From IMG/VR virus record IMGVR_UViG_3300042197_002668, positions 1 to 28,814 of that record: DNA of 28,814 nt; one strand, given 5' to 3'. Of this stretch, positions 21,638 through 28,698 are shown piece after piece. The notes under the pieces were generated by a model that was not told the origin of the DNA, did no database searches, and worked only from the letters and a program-made list of their open reading frames with translations. This DNA comes from a virus. The translations under genes and the position numbers were made by a program. Position 1 is the first letter of the stretch. Each line of letters starts with the position of its first letter.

Positions 21638-23098
21638 TCACGGCGTCACCTTGCGAGACCAAACCCGCGCAGAATGGCCGCGAACCTTGCGAGGTTGGCA
21701 ACCGAACCGCCGAAGCAGCGCGCCCACCCGCTTACCGTCCCGGGTGTTGGCGTCCTTGACCTCGATGCCGATCCCCTGCATGACGTCCAAGAGCGTGAAC
21801 TCATACGCCCTGCCCGCAAGCCACTCCTTGACCGGCCCGCTCCACGGGTCGTCCACTTGCCACTCTGCGGCCTCGGCCTCTTGCTCTTCCCGCCATTCGG
21901 GCGACAGGTGCCACGGCTCGCCCGCCAAGTAGAGCTTGAAGGCTTCGGCCCACAACTGCAAAACCGCCGCCTTGAGCGCATCCAGCCGGAACGGCCCCGT
22001 GGTCCCCGTCTTGACCGGCCACCAACGGCGGGAGCCCGTAGGGTCGTTCAACAGCTCCACCTCGTTCGTGGTGCCGACGAAGACGCAGCGGCGGGGACGC
22101 TCGATCACGTTGCGCCCGTAGGGTGGGCGGTAACGGTCGACCCGGGAGGTGATGACGCTCTTGATCGTTGCGCTGTCTCGCCGGTTGTTCCATTTCTCGA
22201 CTTCGGCCAACTCGATCAAAAGCGCGCCGTCCAAGGACTGATAGAAGTCCTTGGAGCCCGGATCGGCTTCGGTGTCCGTGTAGAACCCGCACGGTGCCAA
22301 GGCCCGGATCGCGCTTGACTTGCCGTCTCCCTGCCTGCCTTGGAGCACGAGCACGGTATCCACCTGGCATGCGGGACTCATGGCCCGCGCCACGACGGCC
22401 ACGAGGAACCGCTTGGCGTACTCCCGCGCAAGGGGCCGATCTTCCACGCCAAGGAAGTCCGCCAGCCAATGCGGCGTCCGCTCCACGCCGTCCCACTCCG
22501 GCAAGCCCAAGAAGAAGTCCATGACCGGATCGAAGGCCAGCCGCCGCGCCGCCGTGGCCATGGTCCGCTGGATCTGGTCGACCGTCCATTCTGCCCCGAG
22601 CTCGTTGGTCAAGGCGATCTGGATGTCCGTGTAATCTTCATCCCGCACGCCGCGCCCGTCGTACTCGATCGCGCCGGTGAAGCCGTTGTAGCGTGCCCGG
22701 CCCGCGAACTTGGGGTGGTGCTCGAGGACCACGGCAAGGTTGGCCGCCGTGCGCTTGGGCTTGCCGAACTCGTCCATGTCAAGCGAGCCCATCCACGCCA
22801 GCACGGCGGGGCCGTCCTCGCCGAACGGGTCACGCTCCACCACGCGCAAGCCCTTCGCCGCTGCCCGGAGCTCCTGCTTCAGCGACCGCGCGCGGGCCGT
22901 CCATTCCTTGTCCAGCTCCAGCCGCCCGAGCTGCGTAAGCGACCCGCCAACGTCAGCGGCCGCGTCTGCAACGAGCTCCGGCCACCGCTCCGCACGGAAC
23001 GTAGCCCAAGCGGCCCCACGGTCCGCAGCGTCCAAAACGTCGTCTATTGCCCTCGTCAGAGGGCTGTGGTAAGTGTCCAACGCGGCTTCCTGTCGCAT
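21638..23098 (-). CDS. VirE-type (virulence-associated E) P-loop ATPase, probable replication helicase, 486 aa
   Basis: The C-terminal half carries the VirE-family ATPase motifs: Walker A GRQGDGKSS (254-262), Walker B ALLIELAEVE (292-301), sensor CVFVGTTNE (338-346) and the arginine motif GSRRWWPV (355-362). The N-terminus is helical with a domain around WDGVERTPHWLADFLGV. In phages these proteins act with a primase to load or move the replication fork, but the primase module usually fused or adjacent is here only a separate zinc-finger gene. I chose ATG 23098 because AAGGAG lies 5 bases upstream; ATG 23161, directly after the previous stop, would add 21 residues. The iteron region lies immediately downstream. 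Confidence 0.85.
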   Translation of the reverse strand: MRQEAALDTYHSPLTRAIDDVLDAADRGAAWATFRAERWPELVADAAADVGGSLTQLGRLELDKEWTARARSLKQELRAAAKGLRVVERDPFGEDGPAVLAWMGSLDMDEFGKPKRTAANLAVVLEHHPKFAGRARYNGFTGAIEYDGRGVRDEDYTDIQIALTNELGAEWTVDQIQRTMATAARRLAFDPVMDFFLGLPEWDGVERTPHWLADFLGVEDRPLAREYAKRFLVAVVARAMSPACQVDTVLVLQGRQGDGKSSAIRALAPCGFYTDTEADPGSKDFYQSLDGALLIELAEVEKWNNRRDSATIKSVITSRVDRYRPPYGRNVIERPRRCVFVGTTNEVELLNDPTGSRRWWPVKTGTTGPFRLDALKAAVLQLWAEAFKLYLAGEPWHLSPEWREEQEAEAAEWQVDDPWSGPVKEWLAGRAYEFTLLDVMQGIGIEVKDANTRDGKRVGALLRRFGCQPRKVRGHSARVWSRKVTP

Positions 23099-23161
23099 CC
23101 TCGCTCCTTGTGTGTGTCCATAGCCCGCGCCCATCGGTTCCCCGCCGGTGGGCGCATCCAT

Positions 23162-24655
23162 TTAGGTTCCCGTCAACGCTCGCACGGCCTTGGCCTCCAT
23201 GACAGGGGCCGAACCGTCAGCGGGCCAACGCCACGCCCGGGCGTAATGCCAACTCTCCGGAAAAGCCGGAAGGTCTTGCCGCACCCGCCGCCCGACCGCC
23301 AATAGCACTCCGATAAGGTCAGCCGCCGCCCCGCGCGGCAAGTGCTCCGGAGCCTTGGCGAGCTCACGCACGGCCTTCCGGGTGGCCTCCGGAAGTCGGG
23401 AGATCGGCCCCTGTAGCCGCGCCCCTAGCCGCTCCAGCTCTGCGCGCTGCTTCGTGGTGGCGGGGAGCTGGCGAGCCTCACCCACCACGCGCTGCGCTTG
23501 GACGTCCAGCCCGAGCTCAAGGGCTTGCGACACGAGCTGCGCCGCGAAGGCGTCCGCTTTGCCCGCCGCCGTGGCGATCCCCTCCAGCCGCAACGCCTCC
23601 ACGGCCTCTTCCGAAGCCATCGCCCGCACTGCTTCGTCGGCCGCTTGCCCCTCCAGCTCCGCAAGCCGCTCCGGAGTCGAGAACGCCTGCAAGGGACACA
23701 GCGAGAGGGGATCGAAGATCGTAGCCCGTGCCTTCCCCGGGTACGTCCGAAGCACGCGCCCCGCCTCTTGGACTAGTCCGAGGGCCGACCGTGGACGCCG
23801 CAAAGCGATCCAGCGGAGCCACGGCAAGTCCACGCCCTCCGTCAAGAGGTTGACGTGGACAAGGGCGCGAAGCCGTCCGCTCTTCAGCCACGAGAGATAA
23901 TCAGCCAAGTCCCGCTTGCTTGTCAGCCCCGAGACCGCCGCAGCGGGCCAACCTTCGGCCGTCATTCGGGCCGCGTAGTCTAGGGCATCTTCGATCCGCT
24001 CTGCCGACACGATCCCCGGCCCCTCCGGCCGCTCCCGGCGCAGCATTTCCAACAACGCCGCGTCCACGCCTTCGTCCTCACGGTGCCACGTCACGACGTC
24101 CGCCGGGACCACGACGCCATCGCCGAGGGCGTCCGCCAGCCCGTAGCGGTAGAGAAGCGGAGGATCCCAACCCGGGATCGCCCCGTCCGTCCGCCAAGGG
24201 GTGGCGGTGAAGCCAAGGCGCGCCCGAGGGGCCAACAAGTCCGCCGCCGCCCGCACCACGTCAGAGGCTAGGCCACGGTGGCATTCGTCAGCGATCCACA
24301 CGTCCGGAGCCCCGCGCCCCGCCTCCATGGCCTCTGAGACGAACCGGGGGAACGACGCCACGCAGCACACCACGACCCGTCGCCCTGGCTGCTTGTGGGC
24401 CGCGTAGAACAGCCCAACGGCGTCCTCCCCAAGCCGTGCCGCCAGCGTGGCCCCGAGCTGCACCACGAGGGCCGCTGTGGGGACCGTCACGACCGCCCAC
24501 GCGCCGTCCCGCTCAAGGACCGCCCGCAAGACCTCCGCTTGGAGGATCGACTTCCCGGAGCCTGTGCAAGCCTGCACGACGCGCCGCCCGCCCGCGCGGA
24601 CGGAGTCGACGCAGAGCGGGAGGGCTTCGGCCTGCCAGCGGCGCAAGGTCGTCAC
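23162..24655 (-). CDS. DEAD/DEAH-type superfamily 2 DNA helicase, 497 aa
   Basis: Motifs appear in order: a Q-like region RRWQAEAL (5-12), motif I ACTGSGKS (29-36), motif II DECH (123-126), motif III FTATP (149-153), motif V HVNLLTEGVDLP (267-278) and motif VI QEAGRVLR (296-303). This is the RecQ/RAD25-like layout of phage replication helicases. The C-terminal third (about 320-497) is helical and not recognised. The start is GTG at 24655, overlapping the previous stop as GTGA; TTG 24667 is open but less likely. It is coupled with the upstream winged-helix gene. Confidence 0.88.
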   Translation of the reverse strand: MTTLRRWQAEALPLCVDSVRAGGRRVVQACTGSGKSILQAEVLRAVLERDGAWAVVTVPTAALVVQLGATLAARLGEDAVGLFYAAHKQPGRRVVVCCVASFPRFVSEAMEAGRGAPDVWIADECHRGLASDVVRAAADLLAPRARLGFTATPWRTDGAIPGWDPPLLYRYGLADALGDGVVVPADVVTWHREDEGVDAALLEMLRRERPEGPGIVSAERIEDALDYAARMTAEGWPAAAVSGLTSKRDLADYLSWLKSGRLRALVHVNLLTEGVDLPWLRWIALRRPRSALGLVQEAGRVLRTYPGKARATIFDPLSLCPLQAFSTPERLAELEGQAADEAVRAMASEEAVEALRLEGIATAAGKADAFAAQLVSQALELGLDVQAQRVVGEARQLPATTKQRAELERLGARLQGPISRLPEATRKAVRELAKAPEHLPRGAAADLIGVLLAVGRRVRQDLPAFPESWHYARAWRWPADGSAPVMEAKAVRALTGT

Positions 24656-25110
24656 GTGGCCCGCCAAACCAACCCGTCAGCCGCCACAAGGCCCGCCAGC
24701 GCAAGCCGCTCCAGCGACGGCCCCACGTTGAACGACGTGGCCGCGCGCCGCCGGAGCTCCCGCACGGTGCAAGGCCCGCCGTCGTCAAGGGCTGCAAGGA
24801 CGGTCCAATCTTGACCCATCAGACGGTTTTGATCGGGCGGCTGATAACTGCCGTCACGCGCCGCCGGACGTGGCCGCGAAGGCTTCGGCGTGACTTTGGC
24901 GGGCTTGGGCGGTGGGATCATTTCCACCGCCACGTAATACGTGGCCTTGACCGGCCCGGGCTCAAGGTAGCCGAGCTTCCGAAACGCCGCAGCCATGGCC
25001 GTTGCCTTGGTCTGTGGGACGCCCAACGCTTCGGCCAGCTCCTTAGAGGTGATCGGGAGCTTGCCCGCCTTGGCGTGCAGACCGAGCAGGACTTCGGAAT
25101 ACTTGGACAC
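24652..25110 (-). CDS. Double winged-helix DNA-binding protein, 152 aa, GTG start
   Basis: Residues about 1-62 contain a winged helix (ITSKELAEALGVPQTKATAM, AAFRKLGYLEPG, then a strand TYYVAVEM). A Pro/Lys-rich linker (67-92) leads to a second helix-turn-helix (CTVRELRRRAATSFNVGPSL and LERLALAGLVAADGLVW). The start is GTG 25110 with GAGGGG 7 bases upstream. It lies between SSB and the helicase, so an origin-binding or helicase-loading role is an attractive inference, perhaps binding the iterons; a regulator is the alternative. The longer open frame upstream overlaps the ssb gene and is not used. Confidence 0.75.
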   Translation of the reverse strand: MSKYSEVLLGLHAKAGKLPITSKELAEALGVPQTKATAMAAAFRKLGYLEPGPVKATYYVAVEMIPPPKPAKVTPKPSRPRPAARDGSYQPPDQNRLMGQDWTVLAALDDGGPCTVRELRRRAATSFNVGPSLERLALAGLVAADGLVWRAT

Positions 25111-25120
25111 GGTCAACCCC

Positions 25121-25510
25121 TCAGAACGGAATGTTGGCGTCCGGCTCGCCCGTGTAACCGGCAACCGGGGTGGCGTGCTCCGTGGCCGCACGGTCGATCA
25201 AGCGGGCCGTCTGTGACGCCACGATCACTTGACGGGACTTCTCTTGTCCGTCCTTGCCGGTCCAAGTCTCTGTCTCGATGTGCCCGACCACGAGGACTTT
25301 GGAGCCCTTGCGCGCGTCCTTGCCGAGCCATTCGGCCTCACGACCAAAGACCTTGACGGTGTGCCATTCGGTGACGTTGACGTAGACCTCACCACGCTTC
25401 GCGCGCCTTGTGGTCGCTACGTTCATGCTTCCAAAGTGGTTGCCGTTAGGGCTTTGCCGGATCTCCGGCTCCCGCCCGAGGTTCCCGATCAGCGTGACTT
25501 GACAGAGCAT
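25121..25510 (-). CDS. ssb: Single-stranded DNA-binding protein, 129 aa
   Basis: The OB-fold starts MLCQVTLIGNLGREPEIRQS and continues with NHFGSMNVATTRRAKRG, WHTVKVFGREAEW, KGSKVLVVGHIETETW and VIVASQTARLI, the normal order of bacterial-type SSB. The C-terminus is the conserved acidic tip (PDANIPF) that recruits host and phage replication proteins. It is shorter than host SSB because the linker is short. GGAGG lies 7 bases before the ATG; the start overlaps the end of the primase-like gene by 22 bases. Confidence 0.92.
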   Translation of the reverse strand: MLCQVTLIGNLGREPEIRQSPNGNHFGSMNVATTRRAKRGEVYVNVTEWHTVKVFGREAEWLGKDARKGSKVLVVGHIETETWTGKDGQEKSRQVIVASQTARLIDRAATEHATPVAGYTGEPDANIPF

Positions 25511-26079
25511 CTTGCTTCCTCCCTCTCTTGTTTGACTTCTTCGGCAAGGGCCGCACGCATGGCGGCAAGGACCGGGTTGCGCCCGTTCATGCTGTGGAGC
25601 TCCACCAACCGCAGCCGCTCCGCTTCGACGCGGTCTTCCAACGCGCCGTCACGGATGCAAGCCATGGCCATGTCGTAGAGCTCCGACCACTTGCACGGAA
25701 CGCCAGCCTCCCGGGCTTCGTAGGCGCACGCCTCCGCGACGTTTGCGCGGGCTTGGTGCAGCCGCTCCAGCTTGACCGGGGCCATGAGCTGCACGCGGTC
25801 CCCAACCCCGATGGCTCCCGCCGCCGTGCGCAACCGTCGCCAGCCCGCCCTTCCCTGTATACGTTTTGTCCCGAGCACAGCGGCCGACAGTAGCCCAACG
25901 CCGTTGCCGCCCTCGTTGCAGGCGTGGCACAACCACAGCGGCCCGTCGAAGCGGAGCGAGCCCAACCGGCCCCGCCTGTCGGCGGTCTCGTGCGAGCACA
26001 GCGGACACGTCGACAGGCCCAACCGCCCCGCAAGGGTGGCCGCGTCCATGTCCGCCAGCTCGTCAATCCATGTGCCCAT
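25489..26079 (-). CDS. CHC2-type zinc-finger protein, primase-like, 196 aa
   Basis: Residues 25-54 have the DnaG/phage primase zinc finger: CPLCSH (Cys25, Cys28, His30), 20 residues, then LWLCHACNEGGNGVGLL (Cys51, Cys54), with the glycine-rich end that follows the finger in primases. The rest is a helical, charged region (about 95-196) with no TOPRIM or other polymerase motifs visible, so this is a zinc-binding module without a synthetic core. The probable role is template recognition for priming together with the VirE-type protein, with the host primase or an unrecognised domain doing synthesis. It is the first gene of the replication operon. AAGGGG precedes ATG 26079. Confidence 0.75.
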   Translation of the reverse strand: MGTWIDELADMDAATLAGRLGLSTCPLCSHETADRRGRLGSLRFDGPLWLCHACNEGGNGVGLLSAAVLGTKRIQGRAGWRRLRTAAGAIGVGDRVQLMAPVKLERLHQARANVAEACAYEAREAGVPCKWSELYDMAMACIRDGALEDRVEAERLRLVELHSMNGRNPVLAAMRAALAEEVKQEREEARCSVKSR

Positions 26080-26139
26080 GCGCGCCCCTTGCACCGAAGA
26101 CTGACACAGCGCAAGGCAAGCCCGCAAGAAAACCACACA

Positions 26140-26156
26140 CGGACGGAACCTGTCCG
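26140..26156. promoter_or_regulatory. Inverted repeat CGGAC-N7-GTCCG in the divergent intergenic region
   Basis: It lies between the divergent replication and recombination operons (gap 26080-26209), 30 bases before the plus-strand -10 box. This is an operator candidate by position and symmetry only; five base pairs is a weak signal. Confidence 0.35.
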
Positions 26157-26175
26157 CACGTCCACGCGCCCCGCC

Positions 26176-26194
26176 GTCGCTGTGGTATACGGGC
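26176..26194 (+). promoter_or_regulatory. Extended -10 promoter motif ahead of the RecT-like gene
   Basis: The sequence gtcgctgtggtatacgggc holds TG-N-TATACG, an extended -10 box (26183-26191). The same 19-base sequence recurs at 28016-28034 with two substitutions, ahead of the other plus-strand unit. No good -35 box is visible. It is 16 bases upstream of the ATG, so the transcript leader would be very short. Confidence 0.65.
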
Positions 26195-26209
26195 TGCGGA
26201 GGTTCCCCA

Positions 26210-26950
26210 ATGGTCGACTATCTTGCGCTGATCAAGATTTCCGAAGCCGCCCACAAGTCCGGCCTGTACGCCAAGTTCAAGTCCGCAGAGCAGGTCTTTG
26301 CCGTCATGGCGCGCGGGGCCGAGATCGGCTTGCCGCCCTTCACCGCGTGCGAGGTGTTCCACGTCATTCAAGGGACGCCCCGGATCGGCAAGTCGGGCCT
26401 TGCCATGCTCCTTGGGATGCACGGCTACAAGCTCACGTGGAAGCAGAACGACGCGGCGGCGGCGGAAGTTGTCGCCAGCCACCCGCAACGTGGCGACTTT
26501 ACCAGCCGCTTCACGCTCGAAGACGCGAAGCGTGCCGGGTACACCAAGAACCCCAAATACAACACCGAGCCCGCCGACATGCTCGCCAGCCGCGCCCTCT
26601 CCCGGGTGGTGTCGACCTTCGCCGCGCACGTCCTTGGCGCGTCTCCGCTGCTCCTCGAGGACGACGGCCCCGCGCCTGCGCCCGTGACCATCTCTGCGCC
26701 CGCCGTGCTGGCCCTTCCCGCGCCGCCCGTGGTGGACGTGGCCGAAGTGTTGGAGCTGCCCGCCCGCGCGCCCACAGAGGCCAATGCGGCCGTTTCCAAG
26801 GCGTCCACGTGGCTTGAGGCCAAGGGCCTGCTTGAAACCGCCGTGGAGGCCTTCGGGCCGGTAGCCGGGTGGACGGATGAAACGCTCGCGGAGGTGCGCG
26901 CTTGGGCCACCGCCCGCGCCGCCGCTGCCACCGACGGAGGTGCCGCGTGA
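26210..26950 (+). CDS. RecT-like single-strand annealing protein, 246 aa
   Basis: The core (about 10-145) follows the RecT-family pattern: a helix pair (FKSAEQVFAVMARGAEIGLP), PFTACEVFHVIQGTPRIGKS, a hydrophobic helix (LAMLLGMHGY), a DF motif region (RGDFTSRFTLEDAKRAG) and PADMLASRALSRVVSTFAAH with VLG. The C-terminus (about 150-246) is a Pro/Ala-rich linker with a small helical domain. These proteins anneal complementary strands during phage recombination and replication, usually with an exonuclease partner, and the next gene encodes one. GGAGG lies 7 bases before the ATG. Confidence 0.72.
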   Translation: MVDYLALIKISEAAHKSGLYAKFKSAEQVFAVMARGAEIGLPPFTACEVFHVIQGTPRIGKSGLAMLLGMHGYKLTWKQNDAAAAEVVASHPQRGDFTSRFTLEDAKRAGYTKNPKYNTEPADMLASRALSRVVSTFAAHVLGASPLLLEDDGPAPAPVTISAPAVLALPAPPVVDVAEVLELPARAPTEANAAVSKASTWLEAKGLLETAVEAFGPVAGWTDETLAEVRAWATARAAAATDGGAA

Positions 26951-27984
26951 ACCTCGTTCGCCCCACCTACCTTGCCTTGGCTTCGGACGCCTGCCCGCAT
27001 GCCGTGACGCTGGCCGAACAGGGTGCTCCCCGAGACCGCCGCCACTTTGCCGCCGGTCAAGCGGCCCACACGTACCTTGAAGCCGTGGCGCAAGGACAAG
27101 ACCCGGACGTTGCCGCCGCCGACCTGTTCGCCAAGGGGCGTGACGGGGTGGACGCGGAGGGGCCCTTGCCGTTGGACGCCATTGCAGAGGGCGTGGAGCT
27201 CGCCCGTCGGTGGCTCTCGAAGCACGGCCCGCCGCCCGCCGGGGCTCTGATCGAGGTGCCCTTGTCAGACGGGGTGCTGACGACCCGCATTGACGTAGGG
27301 TGGCTGGAAGAAGGGGAGGCCGGGCCGGTCGTCGTGATCCGCGACTGGAAGACCTCGTGGCGGGACGACGAAGGGCGGGTCTTGCGGACCCAAGCCAAGG
27401 TTCAGATCCTTTCGGCCCTTGCCACGTGGCCCGAAGCCGCCGCCGTCCGGGTGGAGATCGCCAACCTACGCCTTGGTGCGGTCTTCGGCGAGACAGTCCA
27501 GCGTGACGACGTCCGGATCGAGGGGTGGCGCGCGTTGCTCCATGCTGCCGCGAAGGCCCTGCAAGGGGAACGCCGCGCGTCTCCGGGGCCGGTCTGCCTG
27601 TCGTGCCCCTACGTGCTGGCATGCGCCCACGCTGACAACGCGCCCGGGGAGGTCGTCGGGGAATGGATCGCCGCCGCCGCCCGCGCGGACGCCTTGGAGA
27701 AAGCCGCCCGTGACGCCACGACGGAAGGACCGATCGCCGGGGTTGGTTGGTGGGCCACGGAGACGCGGACGCCCGTGGAGGGTGCCGCCGCGCGCCTTGC
27801 CGAACTGATGGGCTGGCCGGACGCTGCGGGCCTGCTTGAGCGGCTACGCCTTGGAACCGCCAACGTGGAGGCGGGGTTGAAGACCGTCTTTGCAGGGCGC
27901 ACGGGAGCGGCAGAACGTGAGGCCCACCTTGCGGAGCTGCTCACGACGAAGCCCTCCAAGCGGTGGGGCGTGCAGAAAAGTTGA
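26947..27984 (+). CDS. Cas4/RecB-type PD-(D/E)XK nuclease with Fe-S cysteine pattern, 345 aa
   Basis: Nuclease motifs in order: GQAAHTYLEA with His41, RIDVGWL with Asp116, IRDWKTSW with Asp133 and Lys135, and TQAKVQILSAL (148-158), matching the RecB/Cas4 superfamily. Four cysteines fit a 4Fe-4S cluster of the Cas4/AddB kind: Cys16 near the N-terminus and C-x2-C-x5-C at 217, 220 and 226. The remaining 110 residues are helical. It would supply the exonuclease that resects DNA for the RecT-like partner. The start is GTG 26947 with GGAGG 6 bases upstream and a GTGA overlap with that gene. Confidence 0.8.
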   Translation: MNLVRPTYLALASDACPHAVTLAEQGAPRDRRHFAAGQAAHTYLEAVAQGQDPDVAAADLFAKGRDGVDAEGPLPLDAIAEGVELARRWLSKHGPPPAGALIEVPLSDGVLTTRIDVGWLEEGEAGPVVVIRDWKTSWRDDEGRVLRTQAKVQILSALATWPEAAAVRVEIANLRLGAVFGETVQRDDVRIEGWRALLHAAAKALQGERRASPGPVCLSCPYVLACAHADNAPGEVVGEWIAAAARADALEKAARDATTEGPIAGVGWWATETRTPVEGAAARLAELMGWPDAAGLLERLRLGTANVEAGLKTVFAGRTGAAEREAHLAELLTTKPSKRWGVQKS

Positions 27985-28015
27985 ACCGGCTGTGTGTTTC
28001 CTCTTGCGTCCCTCT

Positions 28016-28034
28016 GTCGCTGTGGTAAACAGGC
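28016..28034 (+). promoter_or_regulatory. Extended -10 promoter motif ahead of the early operon
   Basis: The sequence gtcgctgtggtaaacaggc matches 17 of 19 bases at 26176-26194. It contains TG-N-TAAACA, with TTGCGT (28004-28009) 16 bases upstream as a possible -35 box. It precedes the first gene of the plus-strand operon that runs through the circular junction. The 72-base gap 27985-28056 holds nothing else that I can see. Confidence 0.65.
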
Positions 28035-28056
28035 GGCACACACAAGGGGAAACACA

Positions 28057-28257
28057 ATGGACCGCTTCGCCGCTTTGCTTGCCGCTCTTGCCGACGGGTC
28101 AGAACAACCCGTCGCCGCCTACCAACGCGCCGCCCTTGGCCTGCCGCCGATCCGGGTGATCGATGTGATGGGGGCCCACCGTCGGGGGCTCGTGACTGTC
28201 CGCACGTTGGGCGAGGGCTACCTTGTCGCTCTGTCGCTTGGGGTGATCAATGCTTGA
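28057..28257 (+). CDS. Hypothetical protein, 66 aa, first gene of the early operon
   Basis: No family recognised. The helical N-terminus (MDRFAALLAALADG) is followed by strand-rich sequence (IRVIDVMGAHRRGLVTVRTL). AAGGGG lies 7 bases before the ATG, and the promoter motif is just upstream. The next gene starts within its last 8 bases. A small leading gene behind a strong promoter is often expressed very early in infection. Confidence 0.65.
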   Translation: MDRFAALLAALADGSEQPVAAYQRAALGLPPIRVIDVMGAHRRGLVTVRTLGEGYLVALSLGVINA

Positions 28258-28435
28258 TCTCACGATGCTTTACAAGACCTTGGTTGGCGGCTTCATTGTC
28301 GCGTGGATCGGCGTTACCGTGACGCTCCTGCCGTGGTCCGAGCGGGAGATCCTCGCGCTCCGTCGCACGGGGATCGCCCTTGGTGCCGTGCTTGCCGACA
28401 AGGCGCGCGCCGCTTGGCGGAAGGTGCGGCCATGA
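28250..28435 (+). CDS. Small single-pass membrane protein, 61 aa
   Basis: One clear membrane segment (about residues 8-27, LYKTLVGGFIVAWIGVTVTL) is followed by a charged helix (PWSEREILALRRTG) and a basic tail (KARAAWRKVRP), so the C-terminus is probably cytoplasmic. The ATG lies inside the previous gene's last codons and the end overlaps the next gene's ATG. It could be an early membrane effector such as a superinfection-exclusion protein, or a small holin-like protein; the sequence does not decide. Confidence 0.65.
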   Translation: MLDLTMLYKTLVGGFIVAWIGVTVTLLPWSEREILALRRTGIALGAVLADKARAAWRKVRP

Positions 28436-28698
28436 CGTCCGCCGCCGTCCAGCTCCGCGCCGTGCTCGATGCCTTGGAGGCCCGCCGCTGGCACGTCACA
28501 GACGTTGACCTGTGCGGGGAAGCGTTCGACGTGGACGTTGACCTAGGGCGCGGCGTCGACCTCACGATCGCGTGGATCGATGGTCGCCACGTCCTTACCC
28601 CGTTTGGCCTGTCGCCCGCCCGCGTGCCCATCGTTGCGGACTCGTTGGGCCATGCGCTGCTCAAGCTTGACGCCTTGCTTGCCGAGTTGGCCCCATGA
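28432..28698 (+). CDS. Hypothetical protein, 88 aa
   Basis: No family recognised. An N-terminal helix (SAAVQLRAVLDALEARRW) is followed by alternating strands (VTDVDLCGEAFDVDVDLG, VDLTIAWIDG) and a C-terminal helix (ADSLGHALLKLDALLAELA). The ATG overlaps the previous stop (ATGA) and its own stop overlaps the next ATG. Its last 11 bases appear again at window positions 1-11. Confidence 0.7.
   Translation: MTSAAVQLRAVLDALEARRWHVTDVDLCGEAFDVDVDLGRGVDLTIAWIDGRHVLTPFGLSPARVPIVADSLGHALLKLDALLAELAP

Noticed and set aside
24436-25356. 306-codon plus-strand open frame opposite the helicase, winged-helix and ssb genes
   Set aside because: Low-complexity Arg/Pro/Ala composition, no ribosome binding site and no motif; the opposite strand encodes SSB and a helicase with full motif sets.
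26063-27622. 519-codon open frame on the minus strand opposite the RecT-like and nuclease genes
   Set aside because: Its translation is Arg/Gly/Pro-rich with no domain pattern, while the plus-strand frames have clear family motifs, ribosome binding sites and GTGA coupling. It is a high-GC shadow.
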